Source of the DNA: Terasakiella pusilla DSM 6293
GTDB lineage: Bacteria; Pseudomonadota; Alphaproteobacteria; Rhodospirillales; Terasakiellaceae
DNA length: 64,000 bases
Direction of reading: 5' to 3'
NCBI RefSeq assembly: GCF_000688235.1
Contig: NZ_JHYO01000002.1
Location: 124,001-188,000, forward strand
Position numbers and translations under genes: made by a program. The notes beneath the pieces are model-generated. The model was not told where the DNA came from. It worked only from the letters and a program-made list of their open reading frames with translations, and did no database searches. Each line of letters opens with the position of its first letter. Position 1 is the first letter of the stretch. Below are positions 1 to 9,145 of this stretch, piece after piece.

Positions 1-372
1 TTGGTTGTGTCCTATAACCCCGGTTATCAAAATATCATGAAGACGTTGAAACCTTCCACGCGGCAGCGCTTTTTAGGGATTGAATTTGACTTTCCCGCCC
101 CTGATCTGGAAGCCGAGATTGTGGCGACAGAGGCCGGGTTGGAGATTGATCGGGTCAAGCCGTTGGTGCGATTAGCCACACAGTTGCGCGCCTTGAAAGG
201 GCAGGATTTGGAGGAAGGTGTCTCTACCCGTCTGTTGGTTTATTGCGCAAGTTTGATGAAGTCCGGCGTTAAGGTGGATGAAGCCGTCCTGCATGCCATG
301 ATCGAACCTCTGACGGACGAGCCGGATGTCAAAGAAGGTTTGTTGGAAGTTGTTCAAGTCACCATGGGGTAG
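1..372 (+). CDS. norQ: NorQ, nitric oxide reductase activation ATPase (C-terminal part)
   Basis: This is the last ~123 residues of a CbbQ/NirQ/NorQ-type MoxR AAA+ ATPase; the frame is open to the window edge, so the true start lies upstream and the TTG at base 1 is not a start. The NPGYQ stretch and the S-x-R-Q-R-F motif (about residues 18-24 of the fragment) are typical of the sensor/arginine-finger region of NorQ. In the family NorQ works with NorD to insert metal or mature the NorBC nitric oxide reductase. Its stop is 3 bases before norD, matching the known norCBQDEF order, so norCB are expected just upstream. Walker motifs are outside the window, so the call rests on the C-terminus and context. 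Confidence 0.85.
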   Translation: MVVSYNPGYQNIMKTLKPSTRQRFLGIEFDFPAPDLEAEIVATEAGLEIDRVKPLVRLATQLRALKGQDLEEGVSTRLLVYCASLMKSGVKVDEAVLHAMIEPLTDEPDVKEGLLEVVQVTMG

Positions 373-375
373 GCG

Positions 376-2316
376 ATGTCACTCTTAGACGTTATCGAAG
401 TAGAAGAGTTTGTGGGCCACCAATGGGATAAACTCATTGGCGATGCCAACAGCTATCCCACCTTCCCGGAGGCAGCGGTGGCGCTGGAGGGGGTGCGCGG
501 CCCATTGGCGGTTTTTTTTCGCGGCTTGGGCGGAGAAAAAGGGGTGGAGATCGCCGCAAGTAAGGCTGAAACATCCGAACATCGCTTGTCTTTTCGCCAA
601 AAATTAGGGATGGCGCGGGAAAAAACGATGCGCCCGACCTTGGATGGGCAGACATTGATGCTGCCCCAAACCATTGCGGTCTTCCCCGATCAAGGTCTCA
701 ACAGGGCGCTTTATTTCTGGCTGTCGGCTTATTTTGCAATAGCAGATGACGCAATGGCGCAGACCTCGTCTGATCCGGTGGTGCAAGACCTTACGTTTTT
801 AAGACAGGCGTATGAAAGGCAACAACGGACCTTGTCGCATTTTTCGGGGATGGTCCCTGTCTGGCAAAAATTGTCGGAAGGGATAAAAGGGATGCGCCCG
901 AAACGCCCTTTGCCCAAACAGGAAGAGGCATTGGAACAGGTGGTCCTTCATTTATTGGGAGGGGAACGCCCAACCCAGCCTGACGCTTTAAGGTATCTGG
1001 CCTATGTCCAGCATGGCGGGGCAGTGCCCGCACTGGCACCCGTGAAAAGTTATCGCCCGATTTTACCCGTCCCCTTATGGGGGGAGGTGATCGCGCTGGA
1101 AATGGGGGCGGGCAAAAAGGGACAGGAAGATCGCTCCGCACAGTCTTCCTTGCAAAAGGCGGATCAGAAAAAGCAACGCGCAGAGCGTCGGCAACTGGAT
1201 CAGGCCAATCGCGACGATGGGTTTTTTCTGCATATCTATGACAAGATCATGTCGGTTGCCGATATGTTGAACGTCAACCGCAATACACAGGATGATGAAG
1301 AGGATGAAGCCATTAAAACGGCTGATGATCTGGAGCGGATCACCGTGTCGGAACATGATCAAAAGGCAGCGACCAAGATCAAGATGGATCTTGATTTACC
1401 CGCCGATGAAGTTGAAACCGATCGCCTGATTGCAGAACGACTGGTGCCGGAATGGCACTATCGCAAGCAAACCTATCTGCCGGATCATTGTGCTGTCCAA
1501 CTGCGCACCGCGTCCGAAGAAGGCGAAGACTGGACGCCGGATGCGCCGACAAAAAGGCGGATCAGACGTGTAAAACGTCAGTTTGAGGCACTTCAGTCCA
1601 AGCGGGAGGTTTTACGCGCACAACCGGATGGGGATGAACTGGATATGGAAGCGGTGGTACGCGCCAAAGCTGACTTTAAAGCCAGTGGGATTTCGTCCAA
1701 TCGTTTGTATATGGCGAGCCGGGTGCAGAGCCGCGATCTGGCGGTTTCCATTCTAGCGGATGTGTCGTTATCAACGGATAGCTGGCTGGAAAACCGCCGT
1801 GTGATTGATGTGGAAAAAGAAGCCCTGACGATTTTAGGAGGGGGATTGGCGGCGTGCGGAGATGATTTTGCCATCCATACCTTCACCTCGCGCAAACGCG
1901 ATTATGTGCGCCTTGATCAGATCAAGGGGTTTGAGGAAGCTTTCAATGAGGTGTCCTTGCGTCGGATCTCTGCCCTGAAACCAGGATATTACACCCGTAT
2001 CGGGGCGGCGGTGCGTACCATGAGTGAGGAGTTGAGTAAGCGCGCCAACAGGCAAAAATTATTGTTGGTGATTACCGATGGTAAACCCAACGATGTGGAC
2101 CATTACGAAGGCCGCTACGGGATCGAAGACAGCCGAAAAGCGGTGCAGGAATGTAAGCAAAAAGGCATTACGGTTTTTGGCGTCACGGTGGACCATAAAG
2201 CACAAGACTATTTCCCTTACATCTTTGGGCGCGGATCGTACCAGATTGTCAGCCATGTGGCGAAGCTGTCAACGGCGCTGCCCAAAATCTATCGACAATT
2301 GGTGCGTGAGACATGA
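376..2316 (+). CDS. norD: NorD, VWA-domain protein for nitric oxide reductase maturation
   Basis: This 646-residue cytoplasmic protein has the length and architecture of NorD. It has a long poorly conserved N-terminal part, a charged K/E/D-rich middle (about residues 245-320) and a C-terminal von Willebrand A domain from about residue 455. A MIDAS-type D-x-S-x-S motif (DVSLS) begins at D462, and a second metal-site aspartate lies in the LLLVITDGKPND stretch. Family knowledge: NorD pairs with the NorQ ATPase to activate NorBC. It starts 3 bases after norQ and its TGA overlaps the norE ATG by 4 bases, so the genes are translationally coupled. I see no frameshift or missing motif. Confidence 0.92.
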   Translation: MSLLDVIEVEEFVGHQWDKLIGDANSYPTFPEAAVALEGVRGPLAVFFRGLGGEKGVEIAASKAETSEHRLSFRQKLGMAREKTMRPTLDGQTLMLPQTIAVFPDQGLNRALYFWLSAYFAIADDAMAQTSSDPVVQDLTFLRQAYERQQRTLSHFSGMVPVWQKLSEGIKGMRPKRPLPKQEEALEQVVLHLLGGERPTQPDALRYLAYVQHGGAVPALAPVKSYRPILPVPLWGEVIALEMGAGKKGQEDRSAQSSLQKADQKKQRAERRQLDQANRDDGFFLHIYDKIMSVADMLNVNRNTQDDEEDEAIKTADDLERITVSEHDQKAATKIKMDLDLPADEVETDRLIAERLVPEWHYRKQTYLPDHCAVQLRTASEEGEDWTPDAPTKRRIRRVKRQFEALQSKREVLRAQPDGDELDMEAVVRAKADFKASGISSNRLYMASRVQSRDLAVSILADVSLSTDSWLENRRVIDVEKEALTILGGGLAACGDDFAIHTFTSRKRDYVRLDQIKGFEEAFNEVSLRRISALKPGYYTRIGAAVRTMSEELSKRANRQKLLLVITDGKPNDVDHYEGRYGIEDSRKAVQECKQKGITVFGVTVDHKAQDYFPYIFGRGSYQIVSHVAKLSTALPKIYRQLVRET

Positions 2317-2885
2317 ACGAACAGGTAAAAGAACAACCTGCCGGTTGGGGTGCCCTGGATGATTTACCGGGCAACCCGATTATGTGGGTGTTGATCGTGA
2401 GCGAATTGCTGGTCTTTGGCGCGTTCTTTATCAGTTTTGCGATCACTCGTTTTTTGGAACCGGAGATGTTTTTCCAGTCTCAGGGGATGCTGGATCAGAT
2501 GACGGGCGGGATAAATACCATTGTGCTTGTCACCAGCGGCTATTGTGCCGCATTGGCAACGTCGGCAGTAAAAGTGGGCGCATCTCAGAAATGTCGGCTT
2601 TTTCTGATCGCGGCGATTGGCTTGGGGGGTGTTTTTTGTGTCCTGAAGTTAAGGGAATATGGCGCAAAGGCAGATCAAGGCATCCACATTGAAACAAATG
2701 ACTTTTTCACCCTGTTTTATTTGATGACGGGCTTTCATTTTTTACATGTGATTTTTGGCGTGGTGTTGCTGGGGATTGCAGCTTTCAAGCCCAAGGTGGA
2801 TAGCGTTGTGACGGTGTGTGCCTTTTGGCATATGGTCGATCTTGTCTGGGTGTTGCTTTTTCCGCTGGTCTATTTGGTGCGCTAA
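2313..2885 (+). CDS. norE: NorE, cytochrome c oxidase subunit III-like accessory protein
   Basis: This 190-residue membrane protein resembles the heme-copper oxidase subunit III family, with about five hydrophobic segments near residues 22-45, 65-85, 92-110, 130-155 and 165-188. The conserved HFLHV stretch lies in the fourth helix. In Paracoccus-type clusters norE follows norD and is not essential for NO reductase but improves its activity or stability. The ATG overlaps the norD stop (ATGA). The overlap and the following norF-like gene make the nor assignment firm, although the family alone would also fit a terminal oxidase subunit. Confidence 0.88.
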   Translation: MNEQVKEQPAGWGALDDLPGNPIMWVLIVSELLVFGAFFISFAITRFLEPEMFFQSQGMLDQMTGGINTIVLVTSGYCAALATSAVKVGASQKCRLFLIAAIGLGGVFCVLKLREYGAKADQGIHIETNDFFTLFYLMTGFHFLHVIFGVVLLGIAAFKPKVDSVVTVCAFWHMVDLVWVLLFPLVYLVR

Positions 2886-2887
2886 CG

Positions 2888-3169
2888 ATGCTAAATTTTA
2901 CAACTGATAAACATCGCTTGTTTATGGTCTGGGTCTTCCTGATCTTCGTGACGCTGCTGAGTTTGGGGAGTGCACGATCTGAGATGTTGCAGACGCAGGC
3001 GTTGGGGGTCGCATCGCGGGGCTTGGTCTTCTTGCTCAGCTTTGTGAAAGCCGATCTGATCTTGATGTATTTCCTTGAATTACATCATTCCTCCCGCGCT
3101 TGGCGGGTGGGGTTTCGCCTGTCCCTGTTCCTGCTCATCGTCATTTTGTATGGACTGGGGGAAGTCTGA
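2888..3169 (+). CDS. norF: NorF-like small membrane protein (prokaryotic COX4 family)
   Basis: This protein of 93 residues has about three hydrophobic segments (near residues 10-30, 40-62 and 72-92) and an FLELHHSSRAW stretch typical of small COX4-like/NorF proteins. The frame extends upstream, but the ATG at 2888, two bases after the norE stop, fits an operon start better than an internal start in norE. It is the last gene of norQDEF and converges on nsrR with only 9 bases between them. NorF is a small accessory protein of NO reductase; its exact job is not settled in the family. Confidence 0.75.
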   Translation: MLNFTTDKHRLFMVWVFLIFVTLLSLGSARSEMLQTQALGVASRGLVFLLSFVKADLILMYFLELHHSSRAWRVGFRLSLFLLIVILYGLGEV

Positions 3170-3178
3170 GGGGTGAAC

Positions 3179-3619
3179 TTAATCGTCTTCGATTGAGAAG
3201 AGAGACATCAAGCGCTGTCGTGGCTCAAGGAAGTCGGCGAGGGTGTATTTGTCCAGTGTGGCGAAAAAAGCGTCCTGCGCGCTTTCCAAGGCGGAAATGA
3301 GCCTGCAAGCGGGAAGGATGACGCAAGGATCGCCCTTGCCTCTATTGCAGGGTAAAGGGTTTGTCTCGTTTTCGGTCTGGCGAACGACGCGTCCGATGGT
3401 GATCAGTTCAGGGCGCATGGCAAGCCGAATACCGCCCCCTTTGCCACGGATTGTTTCTAAGTAACCCAGCTGGTTTAAGCGTGTAATGACTTTTGTAACA
3501 TGGTGGCGCGATATTTTGTTGGAGTCCGCAATTTTATCAATCGTGACCAATTTGTCTTTACTTAACGCAACATAGATCAAGGAACGTAGCGCATAATCAG
3601 TGAAGGTGGTTAATTTCAT
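3179..3619 (-). CDS. nsrR: NsrR, Rrf2-family nitric oxide-sensing repressor
   Basis: This 146-residue Rrf2 regulator has an N-terminal winged helix (about residues 1-60) and a C-terminal cluster-binding loop. It has Asp8 and three cysteines, C91, C99 and C105, the last in the PACRL motif; in characterised NsrR proteins three cysteines plus an N-terminal acidic residue hold a [4Fe-4S] cluster that NO destroys, relieving repression. It sits between norF (convergent) and a ferritin-like gene (same strand, 59 bases upstream). IscR, the closest alternative in Rrf2, has different cysteine spacing and isc neighbours. The nor and nos flanks support a role in NO and N2O control. Confidence 0.88.
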   Translation of the reverse strand: MKLTTFTDYALRSLIYVALSKDKLVTIDKIADSNKISRHHVTKVITRLNQLGYLETIRGKGGGIRLAMRPELITIGRVVRQTENETNPLPCNRGKGDPCVILPACRLISALESAQDAFFATLDKYTLADFLEPRQRLMSLFSIEDD

Positions 3620-3678
3620 TATTGTTTTCTCACGGGGACCTAAGTCTCACGTCGCAATGTATATCTAGAATTGAAATT

Positions 3679-4587
3679 TCAGTCCAGTCGTTCCTGTTGA
3701 AAGGCCAATCGTGAAAGATGAGAAATCGCCTGTTCTAAGACGGACTGAGCGCGAAGAAGGATATCTTCGCAAGGTGTTTTCTCGATCACAAATTCACAAA
3801 ATTCGATAAAATTTTCAAGCGGTGCTTGCGCGTGCAGGAGTAGATCTCTGGCTGTTTTGTGTGTTAAATCTGGCGTTGGTTCTTCTGGCTCGTGTGGTCT
3901 AGCGGCGGGGCTGAGTTCATTGGCTAAACGGGTCAGAAGCTCGGCGCTTGATGCCTCGTTTAGAATGTGCAGCTGTTTCACAACCGCCTGATATCTATCC
4001 TGACAGTGTTGATGCATTGTCCCGACCTGTTGTTCAAACTCTTCAAGGCGTGCAGGCAGTGTATGGGGAATGTGGTGTTGGTGCTTTTTCATGAGGTGAA
4101 ATTCATGCCGTCTGAGTTTACGCAAGTGCATGGCATGTTCCAGCTCCTCATGAGCCATTTTTTCCGCCGCCTCTCTGATGTCTGGGGTTTGGGCATGTGC
4201 AGAGATATAGGTGTAAAATGCAAAAGCGCGTTCTTCATTTTGGACGGCGATGGCAAGGGCTTTGTAGGGTGTCAGTAAAGTGCTGTTGACGACCTCTTGC
4301 CACGACTCGTTAAACTCCGCTGGCAGCTTCCAAGAAAAGCCCTCGGCAACGGGGAGGGTGTAGTGGTGTTTCTCAGCCCAGACTTTTACATCTTCAACAT
4401 GCTGTACCTCTTGCTGCATAAGGTTTTGGAAGGTTTTCGCTATGTCTAGGGAACCTCTTTTTTTCATTTCATTTTCGAGAAATTCATACCGTGTGACCGC
4501 TTCGGTTTCAATCGCATAGGCTATGCAAATTAAGTCGTAAAAACTGGATACGGCAAACTCTGTTGATGATGAAAAAGATATTTTCAT
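3679..4587 (-). CDS. Ferritin-like diiron protein, unknown function
   Basis: This is a 302-residue protein without signal peptide or membrane segment. Its N-terminal ~165 residues form a ferritin/rubrerythrin-like four-helix pattern: a Glu pair near residues 27-29, an E-x-x-H at E60-H63, Glu near 118-119, and a second E-x-x-H at E148-H151. This is a full diiron ligand set. The C-terminal half (about 190-302) is helical, with a proline-rich linker near 228-240, and resembles nothing I recognise. No rubredoxin-type Cys4 site is present. Placement between nsrR and nosR, on the nsrR strand, suggests a role in NO, peroxide or iron handling; this is inference. It may be cotranscribed with nsrR. Confidence 0.6.
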   Translation of the reverse strand: MKISFSSSTEFAVSSFYDLICIAYAIETEAVTRYEFLENEMKKRGSLDIAKTFQNLMQQEVQHVEDVKVWAEKHHYTLPVAEGFSWKLPAEFNESWQEVVNSTLLTPYKALAIAVQNEERAFAFYTYISAHAQTPDIREAAEKMAHEELEHAMHLRKLRRHEFHLMKKHQHHIPHTLPARLEEFEQQVGTMHQHCQDRYQAVVKQLHILNEASSAELLTRLANELSPAARPHEPEEPTPDLTHKTARDLLLHAQAPLENFIEFCEFVIEKTPCEDILLRAQSVLEQAISHLSRLAFQQERLD

Positions 4588-4749
4588 GGCGAGGCTCCTT
4601 TTATTTTTTGCTTAAGCTGAGAATTAGAGTTTTTCCAAGCAGTGATATAGTGAATTGTTTTGCTGTTAAACTTAGTTAAGCATCATATAAAGTACTCTTT
4701 TTAATAAAAAGTTTCAATAAAATACTATTTATTTTCAAATAGATATAAC

Positions 4750-4778
4750 TTGACGATTTTATAAGTAGCATTTATTTT
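4750..4778 (+). promoter_or_regulatory. Candidate nosR promoter
   Basis: A TTGACG (4750-4755) and a TATTTT (4773-4778) are spaced by 17 bases in a very AT-rich 280-base gap (4588-4867) that also holds the divergent start of the ferritin-like gene. The expected transcription start is near 4785. Only sequence resemblance to a sigma-70 promoter supports it. Confidence 0.4.
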
Positions 4779-4785
4779 ACTTCTT
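4763..4785. promoter_or_regulatory. Candidate NsrR operator over the nosR -10
   Basis: The 23 bases begin AAGTAGCATTT and end TTTTACTTCTT. They match the 11-1-11 NsrR consensus (AAGATGCATTT, one base, then its complement) at 16 of 23 positions by hand. They cover the -10 and half the spacer of the candidate nosR promoter, a normal repressor position. The site also sits inside a TTATAAG/CTTATAA inverted repeat (4759-4789). AT-richness raises the chance of accidental matches. A weaker match lies at 4678-4700. Confidence 0.45.
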
Positions 4786-4867
4786 ATAAAGACATGACAC
4801 ATCCTTCTTTTCAAGATGAGCGAGTCGTCCGGTGCAGTGTATTTTCCTTTCTAATTTTCCTAACAGC

Positions 4868-7075
4868 ATGAAGCTCAGTCGCTTCGCTCAACTCCTTTGT
4901 GTGGGCGTCTGTCTCCTGTTTTTTTCATCGGTTCTGCATCAGGCGTTGGCTGATGGTGCTTTGAGTGAATATGTCCAAGACCTTGATCCGGCTGAGCTGG
5001 TGCCCGGTGCCGATCGGGTGGGGACGCCTGCGGGGGCACCGCCGATCGCGCCCGTCTATAAGTCAGACGATTTGATCGGATATATTTATCTGAATACCGA
5101 CTTTGTGGATGCCACGGGATATTCAGGTAAGCCCATCCATATCCTTGTCGGATTGGGACCGGACGGGACGATTCTGGGCTCCAAATTGGTTGAGCATCAC
5201 GAGCCGATCGTCTTAATCGGTATTCCTCAGCGTAAAATTGAAGGTTTCTTGGGCGGGTATAACGGGGTCAACGCCTTTTATTCGGCAACAAAGGACACGG
5301 ATAAAAAAGCACCTGACTATGACATCGTCAGTGGGGCGACCGTGACGGTTATGGTCATGGGGGACAGCCTCATGAGGTCAGCGTTGCGCGCGTACCGCCA
5401 GATCACCGGAGAAACAGCACAGACGCAAGAAGCCCGCGAACAGCGCGTGGTTGATGGGGAAGCCGGCGAGGTCACAGATTGGCAGACCTTACTGGGCAAC
5501 GGCGCGATCCGGCGCATGCACTTGCATACCGGCGAAATAAACAGCGTCTTTGCCGATGATCCCAAAGCGGCAAAATGGCCGCTTAAAGAAGCGGATGAAG
5601 ACACTTTTATCGACCTTTATATGGCGGTGGTAAGCCAGCCGGCGATTGGCAAAAGCCTTTTGGGGGAAGAAGAATTTGCACAACTCCAACAGGATTTAAA
5701 GCCGGGCTATGATGCGGTCCTGATCACGGCAGGCGGTCCTTATTCCTTTAAAGGGTCGGGCTATGTGCGCGGCGGCATCTTTGATCGTATCGAATTAATT
5801 CAACGCAGCGAAACGGTCCGCTTTCATGATCGCCAACATCGTCGCCTGGGACGGATTGCGGCAGAAGGCGCACCAGAGTTTAAAGATGTGGATGTGTTCA
5901 TTGTACCAGATACATTTGAATTTAATGCCGCTGAAAACTGGTCTTTAAAATTATTGGTCCAACGCCAAACCGGGGCGCTGAGTAAAGCTTTTCGATCTTT
6001 CACATTGGATTACCGGCTGCCGGATCAATATGTTCAGGTGATCAAACCCGTTCAAGCACAGCCGGAACAGGCCGTGACTGTCGAGGTCCGCACAGTTCCT
6101 CAGCCGCAGGACGGGCAAAGTCTAGAGAATATCTGGCAGAGTTTGATCGGTGCGCCGAATGCAGACAGTCCTTTATGGATGCGTATCTGGCAGAGCAAGC
6201 TGGTGTCAATCTCCATACTGGGGTTGATGCTGGTGGTGGTGACAGCGATCTTCTTCTTTCAGGACTTTTTAGTGAAGCGTCCTGTGCTGTTTGATCGCAT
6301 TCGTGTGTCCTATCTGGTGGTGACGTTGGTCTGGTTAGGCTGGGTAGCTCATGCGCAGTTATCGGTTGTCAATATTCTGGCGTTTTTTGGCGCGGTTCGA
6401 AGCGGTTTTCAGTGGTCCACCTTCCTTGTTGATCCATTGATCTTCATCTTGTGGTTTTCAGTCGCAGCGGCCCTTTTATTTTGGGGACGCGGCCCTTTTT
6501 GCGGATGGTTGTGCCCCTTTGGTGCTTTGCAGGAGTTAAGCAATCGCCTTGGGCGTTTGGTTAAACTGCCGCAGATTAAAGTGCCGTGGTATGTGCACGA
6601 ACGTCTATGGCCCCTGAAATATATCATCTTTATGGTGTTGTTCGGCGTGTCGCTGACTTCCCTCAGTCTGGCTGAAAAACTGTCTGAAATTGAACCCTTT
6701 AAAACAGCAATCATCCTTCAGTTTATGCGGGAGTGGTGGTTCGTCTTGTTCGCTGTCTCTTTGATCCTTGCGGGCTTGTTTATTGAACGTTTCTTCTGTC
6801 GTTATCTCTGTCCTTTAGGGGCGGCGTTGGCCATCCCCGGTCGTCTGCGGATGTTTGAATGGCTAAAGCGCTATCGTGACTGCGGCAACCCGTGCATGCG
6901 TTGTTACAACGACTGTCCTGTGCAGGCCATTCACCCTGAAGGGCACATTAACCCGAATGAATGCATCTCCTGTCTGAATTGCCAGGTTTTGTACCATGAT
7001 GACCGGAAATGTCCGGTCGTTATCCAGCGTCGTCTGAAACGAGAACGACGTGAAGCCCTTAGCTCATCGGGCTAA
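4868..7075 (+). CDS. nosR: NosR, membrane flavo-iron-sulfur protein for N2O reduction
   Basis: NosR passes electrons to, and is needed for expression or activity of, nitrous oxide reductase. From the ATG at 4868 the 735-residue protein begins with a signal peptide (residues 1-28, ending ALA). A periplasmic FMN-binding domain follows, with the S-G-A-T motif at 155-158 (T158 the likely covalent flavin site). After a long periplasmic stretch come several membrane helices carrying two C-x3-CP motifs (CGWLCP and CRYLCP), then a cytoplasmic ferredoxin-like tail with two [4Fe-4S] motifs (CGNPCMRC and CISCLNC). A GTG at 4832 would add 12 residues before the signal peptide; I prefer the ATG, though neither has a clear Shine-Dalgarno. 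Confidence 0.93.
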   Translation: MKLSRFAQLLCVGVCLLFFSSVLHQALADGALSEYVQDLDPAELVPGADRVGTPAGAPPIAPVYKSDDLIGYIYLNTDFVDATGYSGKPIHILVGLGPDGTILGSKLVEHHEPIVLIGIPQRKIEGFLGGYNGVNAFYSATKDTDKKAPDYDIVSGATVTVMVMGDSLMRSALRAYRQITGETAQTQEAREQRVVDGEAGEVTDWQTLLGNGAIRRMHLHTGEINSVFADDPKAAKWPLKEADEDTFIDLYMAVVSQPAIGKSLLGEEEFAQLQQDLKPGYDAVLITAGGPYSFKGSGYVRGGIFDRIELIQRSETVRFHDRQHRRLGRIAAEGAPEFKDVDVFIVPDTFEFNAAENWSLKLLVQRQTGALSKAFRSFTLDYRLPDQYVQVIKPVQAQPEQAVTVEVRTVPQPQDGQSLENIWQSLIGAPNADSPLWMRIWQSKLVSISILGLMLVVVTAIFFFQDFLVKRPVLFDRIRVSYLVVTLVWLGWVAHAQLSVVNILAFFGAVRSGFQWSTFLVDPLIFILWFSVAAALLFWGRGPFCGWLCPFGALQELSNRLGRLVKLPQIKVPWYVHERLWPLKYIIFMVLFGVSLTSLSLAEKLSEIEPFKTAIILQFMREWWFVLFAVSLILAGLFIERFFCRYLCPLGAALAIPGRLRMFEWLKRYRDCGNPCMRCYNDCPVQAIHPEGHINPNECISCLNCQVLYHDDRKCPVVIQRRLKRERREALSSSG

Positions 7076-7151
7076 GCGCCGGACTTCCGGCAACACCGCA
7101 GATCTTCATGACACGGTGGACTTAAATCTCTTTTTATCCATGGAGGAAAAG

Positions 7152-9080
7152 ATGACAAATGAAAATGATGGCCCTAAAGGCTTTGACCGACGCGAACTGC
7201 TGAGCCGAAGTGCTAAATTCGCGACGATGGCGGGTCTTATGGGGGGCTCAGGTGTTGCTGGCGGTGTCGGATTGGTTGCGGCCTCCAGCTCGGCGCAGGC
7301 GGCTTCATCACACAATAAAGCAGAAGTCGGGCCGGGTGAGCTGGATGAATATTATGGCTTCTTCTCAAGTGGTCAAACCGGGGAAGTCCGTATTCTGGGT
7401 ATGCCGTCCATGCGTGAATTGATGCGCATTCCGGTCTTTAACCGTTGTAGCGCAACCGGCTGGGGGTCGACCAATGAAAGCCGGAAAGTCCTGACAGAAG
7501 GGCTGACGCCTCGCACCAAAAAGTTTTTGGAAAATCGCGGGGATATTTACCTCAATGGCGATTTGCACCACCCGCATATGTCTTTCACGGACGGGACCTA
7601 CGATGGCCGCTATGTTTTTGTAAATGACAAGGCAAATAGCCGCGTTGCACGTATCCGTTGCGATGTCATGAAGTGCGATAAAATCATTGAAATTCCAAAT
7701 ATGCTCTCCGTTCATGGTTTGCGCCCGCAAAAATATCCGCGTACCGGTTATGTTTTTGCCAATGGTGAAGACCGCGTGCCGCTGGTGAATGATGGCAGCA
7801 TTCTGGATGAACCGGATAAATACCACGGCATGTTCACGGCTGTAGATGGCGATACTATGAAGGTTGCTTGGCAGGTCATGGTTGATGGTAACCTTGATAA
7901 CGTGGATACGGATTATCAGGGCAAATACGCCTTTTCTACCTGTTACAACTCTGAAGGGGCCGTGACGTTGGAAGGGATGACATCTGCCGAACAGGATTGG
8001 ATGGTCATTTTTGACATTGAACGTATCGAACAAGCCGTCAAAAACGGTGATTTCAAAGAATATAATGGCGTGCCGGTGATTGATGGACGCCATGGGTCGC
8101 GTTACACCCGTTATGTGCCGGTCCCGCAAAGCCCGCATGGTATCAACACGGCCCCCGATGGTATTCACGTTGTCGCAAACGGCAAGCTGTCACCGACCTG
8201 TACGGTGTTTGATGTGCGTCTCTTCCCCGATTTGTTTAATGACAAAATCAAACCTCGTGACACCGTTGTTGCAGAACCGGAATTGGGGCTTGGCCCGCTT
8301 CATACGGCATTTGATGGTCGGGGCAATGCGTATACGACGCTGTTTATTGATAGCCAGATGTGTAAATGGGATATCAAAAAAGCGATTGCGAAATTTAAAG
8401 GTGAAGATGTTGAGCCGATTTTGCAAAAGCTGGATGTGCACTATCAACCGGGCCATAACCATACCTCTATGGGGGAAACGGCTGAGGCAGACGGCAAATG
8501 GTTGCTGACGCTTAATAAATTCTCAAAAGACCGTTTCTTGAATGTGGGTCCGTTGAAACCTGAATGTGATCAGTTGATTGACATTTCCGGTGATGAAATG
8601 AAGCTGGTTCATGATGGGCCGAGCTTTGCAGAACCGCACGATGCCATCATCGTGCATCGCTCCAAAGTTAATCCGCGCCAGACGTGGAAACGTGACGACC
8701 CGATGTTTGCCGATGCGGTAAAACAGGCGGAAAAAGACGGCGTCGATCTGGAAGATGCAGAGCACGTCATCCGCGATGGCAATAAAGTCAGAGTTTACAT
8801 GTCGTCCTATGCACCAAACTTCAGCCTTCCGAAATTTACAGTGCGTGAAGGTGATGAAGTCACGGTCTATGTCACCAATATTGATGACGTGGATGATTTG
8901 ACGCACGGCTTTACGATCGCAAACTACGGTGTTGCGATGGAGGTTGCGCCCCAAGCCACAGCCTCGATCACGTTCACAGCCGATCGTCCGGGCGTTTATT
9001 GGTATTACTGCCAATGGTTCTGCCATGCGCTTCATATGGAAATGAAAGGCCGAATGCTGGTTGAGCCCAAATCAGCATAA
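7152..9080 (+). CDS. nosZ: NosZ, clade I nitrous oxide reductase
   Basis: NosZ reduces N2O to N2 in the periplasm with the CuA and CuZ copper centres. The ATG at 7152 has a GGAGG 5 bases upstream and gives 642 residues. The N-terminus has a twin-arginine pair (R13-R14, DRRELL) and a long Ala/Gly-rich segment, so the protein is Tat-exported as in clade I. CuZ histidines include H139, H140 and H142 (DLHHPH) and the GHNHTS motif. The C-terminal cupredoxin domain holds the CuA ligands C620, W622, C624, H628 and M631. All recognisable key residues are present. It follows nosR after 76 bases and is separated from nosD by a terminator-like hairpin. Confidence 0.97.
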   Translation: MTNENDGPKGFDRRELLSRSAKFATMAGLMGGSGVAGGVGLVAASSSAQAASSHNKAEVGPGELDEYYGFFSSGQTGEVRILGMPSMRELMRIPVFNRCSATGWGSTNESRKVLTEGLTPRTKKFLENRGDIYLNGDLHHPHMSFTDGTYDGRYVFVNDKANSRVARIRCDVMKCDKIIEIPNMLSVHGLRPQKYPRTGYVFANGEDRVPLVNDGSILDEPDKYHGMFTAVDGDTMKVAWQVMVDGNLDNVDTDYQGKYAFSTCYNSEGAVTLEGMTSAEQDWMVIFDIERIEQAVKNGDFKEYNGVPVIDGRHGSRYTRYVPVPQSPHGINTAPDGIHVVANGKLSPTCTVFDVRLFPDLFNDKIKPRDTVVAEPELGLGPLHTAFDGRGNAYTTLFIDSQMCKWDIKKAIAKFKGEDVEPILQKLDVHYQPGHNHTSMGETAEADGKWLLTLNKFSKDRFLNVGPLKPECDQLIDISGDEMKLVHDGPSFAEPHDAIIVHRSKVNPRQTWKRDDPMFADAVKQAEKDGVDLEDAEHVIRDGNKVRVYMSSYAPNFSLPKFTVREGDEVTVYVTNIDDVDDLTHGFTIANYGVAMEVAPQATASITFTADRPGVYWYYCQWFCHALHMEMKGRMLVEPKSA

Positions 9081-9089
9081 GGAAAGGGG

Positions 9090-9121
9090 GTGGAGTGGCG
9101 CTCTTGCTGCTCCACTTTTTT
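9090..9121 (+). terminator. Intrinsic terminator or attenuator between nosZ and nosD
   Basis: GTGGAGTGGC (9090-9099) can pair with GCTGCTCCAC (9106-9115) in a 10-bp stem with two G-U wobbles and a 6-base loop. Six T residues (9116-9121) follow directly. It begins 9 bases after the nosZ stop and ends 24 bases before the nosD ATG. Confidence 0.7.
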
Positions 9122-9145
9122 CGCCATGAGGACGGGAAGAAAAAA

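Noticed and set aside
4678-4700. Second NsrR-like site upstream of nosR and the ferritin-like gene
   Set aside because: Only about 14 of 23 positions match and half-site symmetry is poor; in this AT-rich gap such a score is expected by chance.
4759-4789. TTATAAG-N17-CTTATAA inverted repeat as its own operator
   Set aside because: The half-sites are pure AT-type words in a very AT-rich gap; the NsrR-like match inside it explains the position better.
4588-4867. FNR/NNR/FixK-type box (TTGAT-N4-ATCAA) before nosR
   Set aside because: I looked for it because it is common for nos genes, but found no match with both half-sites.
7365-8168. 267-codon open frame antisense to nosZ
   Set aside because: It lies wholly inside nosZ, has no ribosome site and its composition is the mirror of nosZ codon use.
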